Both the position numbers and the translations under genes were made by a program. A stretch of 24,814 nt of DNA from Actinomycetota bacterium (GTDB lineage: Bacteria; Actinomycetota; Thermoleophilia; Solirubrobacterales; Thermoleophilaceae). This document shows, in pieces, positions 6,768 to 12,721 of the stretch. A model generated the notes under the pieces. The model did not search any database, was not told where the DNA came from, and worked only from the letters and a program-made list of their open reading frames with translations. Each line of letters starts with the position of its first letter. The first letter of the stretch is position 1. The DNA is taken from contig VAXR01000027.1 of the NCBI GenBank assembly GCA_005885165.1, positions 1 to 24,814 on the forward strand, written 5' to 3'.

Positions 6768-8279
6768 CACGGCGGAACCGCCGCGCCGTGGATCGCCGCC
6801 TCCGGAGAGCTCGCCCGTCTCCGGGTCGCGAGCCACGGCCTGGACGCCGCCGAAGTAGAGGCTGCGCTCGCGGAAGCGCTGGACCGGCCAGCCCTCGCGC
6901 TCTAGCGCGGCCAGGGCCTCCTCGTCGATGCCCGGCTCGGCCTCCACCACCCTGCCCTCCCAGTGAACGCGCGGGCGATCCACGGCGTCCTGAGCGGGAA
7001 GCCCGTCGTCCACCACGCCGAGGATCGTCTGGGTGATCGCGGACCGGATCCGGTTCGACCCGGCGGAGCCGAGGGCCACCTCCGGCTTGCCGTCGCGCAG
7101 CACCACGGTCGGAGCCATCATGCTCGGAATCCGGCGACCGGGCTCGTGCCGGTGGAAGCCGCCCGGGTTCAGGTCCTCCTCGCCGAGCATGTTGTTGAGG
7201 TGGATGCCCGTGCCCGGCACCACCACCCCGGAGCAGGAGCCGTTCGAGCACGTGACGGTCGCGCAGGCGCCGTCGGCGTCAAGCACCGAGATGTGCGTGG
7301 TCGAGCCGAGGCGCGACCCGATGTCGGTCGCCGCGCGCTCCAGGGCCTCCTTGTGCAGGAAGCGCTCGAGGTAGCCCTCCGACTGGAGCCCCTGGACGAA
7401 CTCGTCGGTACGCGTCTTGTTCGTCCTGTCCATGACCTCCACCAGCGTGCGCACGTCGCCAGGGCGCCCGAGCCGCTCGAGGAGGTCGAGCGCGTAGGCG
7501 ATCAGGATCCCGCCGGACGAAGGTGGAGGGTTGGTGAGGACCTCGCGGCCCCGATACCGGGCGCGCGCGGCGGACCGCTCGACCACCCGGTACTCCGCAA
7601 GGTCCTGCTCGGTGATCAGGCCGCCGCGCTCCAGTACCCACGCGCTGACGGCCTTCGCGACCTCGCCGGCGTAGAGGAAGTCGGGCCCCTCGGCGCCGAG
7701 CCGGTCGAGGAGGTCACCGACCTCGGGCAGGCGCACGCGCTCCCCGAGCTCGAGCAGCCGTCCCTCTGGCGCGTAGATCGCCTTCGCCTCGGGGGTCGAA
7801 GTGAGGATCGGCCCGAGGATCACGAGGAGGCTGGCTCCGATCGGAGTCAGCTCCACCCCCTCGCGAGCCGCACGCGCCGGGGCCTCCACGAGCGCCGAGA
7901 GCGGCATAGTCCCGAAGCGCTCGAGCGCCTCGGTCGTCCCCCTCGCCGTGCCGTACACGCCGCACGACGAAGGCCCGATGTTGAAGACCTGCACCGCCTC
8001 GGCCGTGAAGTGCACGTCGATCGGCTCGAGCGCTGCCGGCGCCGGATCGTCCAGCCCGAGGCCGGGCGCGGCCACGAAGAAGTCGAGCAGGTGGTCCTCC
8101 CCGGACGCCGTGTGGACGAGCATGAAGCCGCCGGCACCCGGCCCCGTGAGAGGAGACTCCGCGACGAACGACATCAAGACGGCCGCGACCGCCGCATCGA
8201 CCGCATTCCCGCCCTCACGCAGCGCGGAGGCGCCGGCCTCGGCCGTCACGGGATGCCCGGCCGCCACCACTCCTCGCAT
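6756..8279 (-). CDS. ggt: Gamma-glutamyltransferase (Ntn-hydrolase family)
   Basis: With the ATG at 8279 the protein has 507 residues. VVAAGHPVTAEAGASALREGGNAVDAAVA is the conserved N-terminus of the large subunit. GSTTHISVLDADG contains the predicted autoprocessing nucleophile, the first Thr of TTH (Thr327). Downstream, NNMLGEEDLNPGGFH, GRRIPSMMAPT and GSAGSNRIRSAITQ are the substrate-binding blocks of the small subunit. Such enzymes hydrolyse or transfer gamma-glutamyl groups. No signal peptide is visible, so a cytoplasmic enzyme is likely, unlike the periplasmic E. coli protein. A GTG at 8297 is an alternative start; I prefer 8279 because TAGCAT sits 7 nt before it as a leaderless -10. The gene follows ftsZ on the same strand after 117 bp. 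Confidence 0.9.
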   Translation of the reverse strand: MRGVVAAGHPVTAEAGASALREGGNAVDAAVAAVLMSFVAESPLTGPGAGGFMLVHTASGEDHLLDFFVAAPGLGLDDPAPAALEPIDVHFTAEAVQVFNIGPSSCGVYGTARGTTEALERFGTMPLSALVEAPARAAREGVELTPIGASLLVILGPILTSTPEAKAIYAPEGRLLELGERVRLPEVGDLLDRLGAEGPDFLYAGEVAKAVSAWVLERGGLITEQDLAEYRVVERSAARARYRGREVLTNPPPSSGGILIAYALDLLERLGRPGDVRTLVEVMDRTNKTRTDEFVQGLQSEGYLERFLHKEALERAATDIGSRLGSTTHISVLDADGACATVTCSNGSCSGVVVPGTGIHLNNMLGEEDLNPGGFHRHEPGRRIPSMMAPTVVLRDGKPEVALGSAGSNRIRSAITQTILGVVDDGLPAQDAVDRPRVHWEGRVVEAEPGIDEEALAALEREGWPVQRFRERSLYFGGVQAVARDPETGELSGGGDPRRGGSAVLVE

Positions 8280-8292
8280 GGCGGCGATGCTA
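8280..8292 (-). promoter_or_regulatory. Leaderless-type -10 of the gamma-glutamyltransferase gene
   Basis: On the minus strand TAGCAT (8287-8292) is followed by 7 nt (CGCCGCC) and the ATG at 8279. It fits TANNNT with +1 at or next to the start codon. No good -35 is seen, so confidence is modest. Confidence 0.35.
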
Positions 8293-8306
8293 TTCACTCA
8301 CCGCGA

Positions 8307-8335
8307 GCGAAAACCAAGCCTGCCAAGGAAGCAGG
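8307..8335 (-). terminator. Possible intrinsic terminator downstream of ftsZ
   Basis: On the minus strand a short stem, CCTGC (8319-8323) against GCAGG (8331-8335), has a 7-nt loop and is followed by a T-rich run (GGTTTTCGC). It lies about 60 nt past the ftsZ stop. The stem is only 5 bp, so it is weak on its own. Confidence 0.35.
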
Positions 8336-8341
8336 GTCGAA

Positions 8342-8360
8342 GCCATATGACCAATATGGC
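8342..8360. repeat. Perfect inverted repeat GCCATAT-N5-ATATGGC
   Basis: Two 7-bp arms (8342-8348 and 8354-8360) flank GACCA. The site is an AT-rich island in very GC-rich sequence between ftsZ and the gamma-glutamyltransferase gene, about 60-80 bp upstream of the latter's start. It has the size and symmetry of a dimeric repressor operator. It could instead be part of the ftsZ 3' end. No regulator is identified. Confidence 0.45.
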
Positions 8361-8396
8361 GAGACCCGATGACGCAGGCAGGCGCCGGTTTGCAGC

Positions 8397-9785
8397 TCAG
8401 CGGCGGGGGATGAACTCGGGGACTTCGACATCGTCGAGGCCTGCGCCGTTCGACGAGATGCCCGGCGCACGCGTGACGCGCGGCTCGCGGTCGGCCTCGC
8501 GGGCCGCCAGGCCGGCGGGCTCGCGCCCGGTGGAGGACCGCGGCAACGGCCGGTCGCCGTAGCCGGTCGCCACCACCGTGACCCACACCTGGTCGTCGAC
8601 CTTCTCGTCGATCATCGCCCCGAAGATGATGTTGGCGTCCGGGTGCGCCGCCTCGGCCACCGCGCGCGCCGCCTCGTTGACCTCCCACAGCGAGAGGTCG
8701 CGGCCGCCGGTGATCGACAGCAGGATCGAACGGGCCCCCTCGACACTGGTCTCGAGCAGGGGCGAGGCAACCGCGTGCGTCGCGGCCTCAATCGCGCGCT
8801 GCTCGCCCACGCCCATCCCGATGCCGAGGAGCGCCTGGCCGGCGTCGGACATGATCGTCCGCACATCCGCGAAGTCCAGGTTGATCAGCCCCGGCAGGGT
8901 GATCAGGTCCGAGATGCCCTGGACCCCCTGCCGCAGGACGTCGTCGGCCATGCGGAACGCGTCCACCATCGACACCCTCTTGTCGAGCACCGACAGAAGG
9001 CGCGAGTTCGGGATCACGATCAGCGTGTCGACCTCACGCGCGAGGTCCTCGACGCCGCGCTCTGCCTGATCGGCGCGGCGCGATCCCTCGAAGGCGAACG
9101 GCTTGGTCATGATGCCGACGGTCAGAGCGCCGACCTCGCGTGCAACGCGAGCCACGACCGGCGCCCCACCCGTGCCCGTCCCGCCGCCGGACCCGGCTGC
9201 TATGAAAACCATGTCCGAGCCCTTGAGGGCGGCCTTGATCTGGTCGTAGCTGTCGAGCGCCGCCTGGCGGCCGAGCTCGGGGTCGGAGCCCGAGCCGAGA
9301 CCGCGCGTGATCTCACCGCCGATGTGCTCGGTGACGTGCGCGCCCGACTGCTGGAGCGACTGGAGGTCGGTGTTGACGGCCACGAACTCCACGCCCTCGA
9401 CGCCCGCCTCGATCATCCGGTTGACGGCGTTCACGCCGGCGCCGCCCACGCCGACCACTCGCAGCACCGGGTTGAGGATCACCGGAGCCGAGGGGGCGAC
9501 CGGCGTCTCGCGCCCGTAGCGCGGGCGGTCGTCGGGCCGGCCCGCGGGACCGCGCTCGAGGATGTTGTGGGGGATGTCAGCCGAGAAGACGTCCCGCAGC
9601 CGCTGCTCGGGCGGGCGCGCGCCCTGGCGCTCGGCCTCCTCGCGCGGCTGCGCGGGCGCTGCGGCCGGCTCGTCGGGCGTGGTCGCGGGCGGCGCCTGCC
9701 GCCCCTCCATGCCTTCCTCCTCGGTCCTGCGGAACAGCGCGGCGAGGGGTCCCTCGCGCATGCTCGCGCGCTTACCGCTTGCCAT
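8397..9785 (-). CDS. ftsZ: Cell division GTPase FtsZ with a long N-terminal extension
   Basis: This is the tubulin-like GTPase that forms the division ring. With the ATG at 9785 it has 462 residues. The GTPase core begins at about residue 108 (LRVVGVGGAGVNAVNRM). GGGTGTG (200-206) is the tubulin signature, and NLDFAD (302-307) is the T7 loop with both catalytic Asp residues. The end, LDDVEVPEFIPRR, is the conserved C-terminal peptide that binds membrane tethers; the linker before it is short. The first roughly 105 residues are Pro/Arg/Glu-rich and look disordered, whereas most bacterial FtsZ have about 10-30 residues there. The chosen ATG has GAGGT 8 nt upstream and overlaps the parA end by 14 bp. 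Alternatives are 9761 and 9710, the latter with a perfect AGGAGG 5 nt upstream. The neighbours are not the usual dcw genes. Confidence 0.93.
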   Translation of the reverse strand: MASGKRASMREGPLAALFRRTEEEGMEGRQAPPATTPDEPAAAPAQPREEAERQGARPPEQRLRDVFSADIPHNILERGPAGRPDDRPRYGRETPVAPSAPVILNPVLRVVGVGGAGVNAVNRMIEAGVEGVEFVAVNTDLQSLQQSGAHVTEHIGGEITRGLGSGSDPELGRQAALDSYDQIKAALKGSDMVFIAAGSGGGTGTGGAPVVARVAREVGALTVGIMTKPFAFEGSRRADQAERGVEDLAREVDTLIVIPNSRLLSVLDKRVSMVDAFRMADDVLRQGVQGISDLITLPGLINLDFADVRTIMSDAGQALLGIGMGVGEQRAIEAATHAVASPLLETSVEGARSILLSITGGRDLSLWEVNEAARAVAEAAHPDANIIFGAMIDEKVDDQVWVTVVATGYGDRPLPRSSTGREPAGLAAREADREPRVTRAPGISSNGAGLDDVEVPEFIPRR

Positions 9786-10623
9786 TCTCGAGGACCTCTC
9801 GGGCGAGTTGTCGGTAGGCATATGCCGCCTTCCCATCTGGGTCGTACTTGAGCACGGACATCCCCTTGACCGGCGCCTCGGCGAAGCGCACCGTCTTCGT
9901 GATCCGCGACGCGAACACTCGATCCCCGAAGTTCTCCTCCAGGAGCTCGATCGCCTCCTTGGCGTGAACCGTCCTCGTGTCGACCAGCGTGGGCAGGATC
10001 CCCTCGATCTGGACGTTCGGGTTGAGGTTCTCGCGGATCATCGACAGGGTGTTCTGGAGCTGGATCAGCCCCCGCATGGACAGATACTCGCATTGGACGG
10101 GGACGATCACTTTGTCGGCCACGGTCAGCGCGTTGATCGTTAGGAGTCCGAGGCTCGGCGGGGTGTCGATGCAGATGAAGTCGTAGTCCTCCCGGATCGG
10201 CTGGAGCGCCTTCTCCAGCGACCGCTCACGGCCGATCTGCGTGGACATGGCGATCTCGGCCCCCGCCAGGTCGATCGAGGCGCAGGCCACGTCCACCTCG
10301 CGCCTGCGGATGACCTCCCGGATCGAGGTGTGGTGGACGAGCACGTCGTACATCGAGACCTCGAGCGAGTCGGGGTCGATGCCCTGGCTCATCGTCAGGT
10401 TCGCCTGCGGGTCCATGTCGACGCACAGGACACGGTGGCCCTTCTCGCCGAACGCGGCCGCGAGGTTAAGGGTCGTCGTGGTCTTGGCCACGCCGCCCTT
10501 CTGGTTCGCGAACGCGATCACCTGGGCACCCGTCTGCTCCCTGTCGGCGGGCTGCTCGGAAACGGGGGTTTCGGTGGTCGGAGGTTCTTGCACGGCGGTC
10601 GGCTTGCGCTCGAAAAAGCCCAT
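9772..10623 (-). CDS. parA: ParA/Soj-family ATPase without an adjacent parB
   Basis: The 283-residue protein is a deviant-Walker ATPase. Residues 1-33 are a Pro/Thr/Glu-rich leader. IAFANQKGGVAKTTTTLNLA holds the deviant Walker A with the signature and P-loop lysines both present. LCVDMDPQANLT is motif A', and DFICIDTPPSLGLLT is Walker B. The C-terminal helix region ends in AYAYRQLAREVLENGKR. ParA proteins bind DNA as ATP dimers and move chromosomes or other cargo. No parB is visible nearby, so this is an orphan. It lies immediately upstream of ftsZ, with overlapping or nearly overlapping coding regions, so the two are probably co-transcribed. That suggests a link to division-site placement or chromosome/division coordination, which is an inference. 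MinD is less likely because no C-terminal amphipathic membrane helix is obvious. Confidence 0.9.
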   Translation of the reverse strand: MGFFERKPTAVQEPPTTETPVSEQPADREQTGAQVIAFANQKGGVAKTTTTLNLAAAFGEKGHRVLCVDMDPQANLTMSQGIDPDSLEVSMYDVLVHHTSIREVIRRREVDVACASIDLAGAEIAMSTQIGRERSLEKALQPIREDYDFICIDTPPSLGLLTINALTVADKVIVPVQCEYLSMRGLIQLQNTLSMIRENLNPNVQIEGILPTLVDTRTVHAKEAIELLEENFGDRVFASRITKTVRFAEAPVKGMSVLKYDPDGKAAYAYRQLAREVLENGKR

Positions 10624-10664
10624 GTGCCATGCCTATTTCGTATGAGTCGGGAAGATTCCTTCAG

Positions 10665-11597
10665 ATGGAAGGGCTACTTGAAAAACGTCTGGTCGTCGTC
10701 GCCGGCAAGGGAGGGGTCGGACGCACGACCGTCGCGGCCGCGCTGGGGCTCGCGTCGGCCCGTCGCGGCAAGCGCACGATCGTGTGCGAGGTGGCTCGTC
10801 AGGAGCGCATGTCGCGAGCCGTCCGCGGGGAGGGCGTGGGATTCCACGAGACGGAGCTGGCGCCTCGGCTTTTCGCGATATCGATCGACCCGGAGCGCTC
10901 GCTCGAGGAGTTTCTGGTCGATCAGGTCGGCTCGCGTCGGCTGGCCGGCGTCCTCTTCCACAACAGGATCTTCGAGTACCTCGCGGCGGCGACCCCCGGC
11001 CTCCGCGAGCTCGCCACGATGGGGAAGGTCTGGGAGCTCGCCCAGCTCGAGCGGCGCAGGCGCCCCGACTCGCCCTACGACCTCGTGATCGTCGACATGC
11101 AGGCCACCGGCCACGGGCTTGGGGCGCTGCGAACGGCGCGCACGTTCGGCGATGTCGCCCGCGTGGGGCCGGTGCGGCGGAGGGCGGACATGATCGACTC
11201 GTTCCTGCGCGACTCCCGCCAGACCGGCGTCGTGGCCGTGGCGCTGCCCGAGGAGATGCCGGTGGCGGAGACGATCGAGTTCGCCGGCGCGCTCCACGAC
11301 CAGATGGGGTTGGAGCTCGAGCTGACGGTGATGAACGCCATGCTCCCGGAGCGCTTCGGCGGTGCCGAGGCGGAGGCGATCGAGCGGGTGGACGGCGAGC
11401 ACGGCGCCCCGCTGGTGGCGGCGGCACTGCGCTCGGCGCTGTCCGAGTACCACCGCGCCGGGGCCCAGCGCGAGCAACTGGAGCAGCTTCGAGCGGGCGT
11501 GGAGAGCGAGGTCGTCACCCTCCCCTACCTCTTCGAGCCGGACCTCGGCCTCGACGACTGGGAGCTCCTGTCACACGAGCTGGAGCAGCGGTTGTGA
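10665..11597 (+). CDS. ArsA/Get3-like ATPase, first of pair (P-loop Lys replaced by Arg)
   Basis: The 310-residue protein belongs to the ArsA/GET3 branch of SIMIBI NTPases. LVVVAGKGGVGRTT (9-22) is the deviant Walker A: the signature Lys15 is present, but the P-loop Lys is Arg20 (codon CGC, read directly). YDLVIVDMQATGHGLG carries Asp144 of the switch II/Walker B region. There is no second ATPase half, so it must dimerise. The ATG at 10665 puts the P-loop at the usual distance; an ATG at 10629 would add 12 residues. The gene diverges from parA and its stop overlaps the second ATPase start by 4 bp (GTGA). Paired genes of this kind are conserved in actinobacteria; M. tuberculosis Rv3679/Rv3680 were characterised as Get3 homologues. 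Arsenite transport is unlikely, since no ArsB or metal-binding Cys cluster is seen. Confidence 0.85.
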   Translation: MEGLLEKRLVVVAGKGGVGRTTVAAALGLASARRGKRTIVCEVARQERMSRAVRGEGVGFHETELAPRLFAISIDPERSLEEFLVDQVGSRRLAGVLFHNRIFEYLAAATPGLRELATMGKVWELAQLERRRRPDSPYDLVIVDMQATGHGLGALRTARTFGDVARVGPVRRRADMIDSFLRDSRQTGVVAVALPEEMPVAETIEFAGALHDQMGLELELTVMNAMLPERFGGAEAEAIERVDGEHGAPLVAAALRSALSEYHRAGAQREQLEQLRAGVESEVVTLPYLFEPDLGLDDWELLSHELEQRL

Positions 11598-12715
11598 GCG
11601 TCGCCGACCTGATCGAGGGCCAGCACGTGTGCATCTGCGCCGGCGCGGGCGGCGTCGGGAAGACCACGACGTCGGCGGCGATCGCCATGGGGATGGCGGC
11701 GCGCGGCCACAAGGTCGCCGTCCTGACGATCGATCCGGCCAAGCGGCTCGCCACCTCGCTCGGCCTGTCCGAGCTCGCCAACGAGGAGCGGCGGATCGAG
11801 CCGGAGATCTTCGCCCGCCACGGGATCGAGATGCGGGGCGAGCTGTGGGCCATGATGCTCGACGCCAAGCGCACCTGGGACGAGATGATCGATCGCCGCG
11901 CGCCGGACGCGCGGACGCGCGACGCGATCCTCGGCAACCGCATCTACCAGCAGCTCTCGACGGCTGTTGCCGGGACGACCGAGTACATGGCGCTCGAGCG
12001 GATCTACGAGCTGCACGAGGAGGGCCGCTACGACCTGCTGGTCCTCGACACGCCGCCGACCCGCAACGCGCTCGACTTCCTCGAGGCCCCCGAGCGCCTT
12101 TCGCGCTTCATCGACTCGCGCTCGCTTCAGATCTTCCTCAGGCCGGGGATCTTCGGCGTCCGCGCCTTCGGACGGGGGACCGGGCTCGTGTTCGGGGTCC
12201 TGAAGCGGATCACGGGGAGCGACCTCCTGAGCGACATGTCCGAGTTCTTCGGCGCCTTCGGCGACATGGCGATCGGAATCCGGGAGCGCGCGAGCCGGGT
12301 CGGCGAGCTGCTCTCGGACCCGCGAACGGCGTTCCTGCTCGTCACCTCCCCGCGCCGCGACGCGATCGACGAGTCGATCGGCTTCCGCCGACGGCTGCGC
12401 GAGCTGGGCATCCCCTTCGACGGCGCGATCGTGAACCGCGTGCACGAGGCAGCCGGCGTCGACGGATCGGCGGAGGGCGTCGAGAGCGACCTCGCGGCGC
12501 TGCTGGGGGCGGACCTCGCCCGCAAGGTCGCCGAGAACTTCGCGGACTACCGGCGGGTGGCCGAGCGCGACAGCCTCAACGTCGAGCGTCTACGCCGCGA
12601 GCTGGGAGGCGAGCCGCTTGTGCGGGTGCCCCTTTTCGACGACGACGTCCACGACATCGGCGGCCTCGCGCACGTGTGCGAGCACCTGTTCGCGGGCGAC
12701 GCAGTTACGGCCTAG
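11594..12715 (+). CDS. ArsA/Get3-like ATPase, second of pair (signature Lys replaced by Ala)
   Basis: The 373-residue protein starts at a GTG that overlaps the first ATPase stop (GTGA). CICAGAGGVGKTT (13-25) is the Walker A: the P-loop Lys23 is intact, but the signature Lys is Ala18. TIDPAKRLATSLG follows as in other ArsA proteins. YDLLVLDTPPTRNALDFL is the switch II/Walker B. A middle segment rich in Phe, Leu and Met (LQIFLRPGIFGVRAFGRG to FGAFGDMAIGIRER) lies where Get3 proteins place their client-binding helices. The C-terminal part (VTSPRRDAIDESIGF, GAIVNRVHE) is the conserved adenine-binding region. It very likely forms a heterodimer with the preceding gene product. Membrane-protein or lipid-linked client handling is inferred from the family. 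Confidence 0.87.
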   Translation: MSVADLIEGQHVCICAGAGGVGKTTTSAAIAMGMAARGHKVAVLTIDPAKRLATSLGLSELANEERRIEPEIFARHGIEMRGELWAMMLDAKRTWDEMIDRRAPDARTRDAILGNRIYQQLSTAVAGTTEYMALERIYELHEEGRYDLLVLDTPPTRNALDFLEAPERLSRFIDSRSLQIFLRPGIFGVRAFGRGTGLVFGVLKRITGSDLLSDMSEFFGAFGDMAIGIRERASRVGELLSDPRTAFLLVTSPRRDAIDESIGFRRRLRELGIPFDGAIVNRVHEAAGVDGSAEGVESDLAALLGADLARKVAENFADYRRVAERDSLNVERLRRELGGEPLVRVPLFDDDVHDIGGLAHVCEHLFAGDAVTA

Positions 12716-12721
12716 ATCTAG
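12712..12721. other. Palindrome holding both stop codons of convergent genes
   Basis: CTAGATCTAG is a perfect 10-bp palindrome. It contains the TAG stop of the second ATPase (12713-12715) and, on the other strand, the TAG stop of the convergent gene (12718-12720). Only 2 bp separate the genes. Confidence 0.6.

Noticed and set aside
10784..12715. A 643-codon open frame that could be read as a single fused protein.
   Set aside because: Its first 270 codons are the out-of-frame shadow of the first ATPase (Arg/Gly/Ala-rich). The real second ATPase starts at the GTG at 11594.
10665..12715. Arsenical resistance operon.
   Set aside because: No arsB, arsC, arsR or arsD is present and the Cys metal-binding cluster of ArsA is not visible. 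The Get3-like actinobacterial pair fits better.
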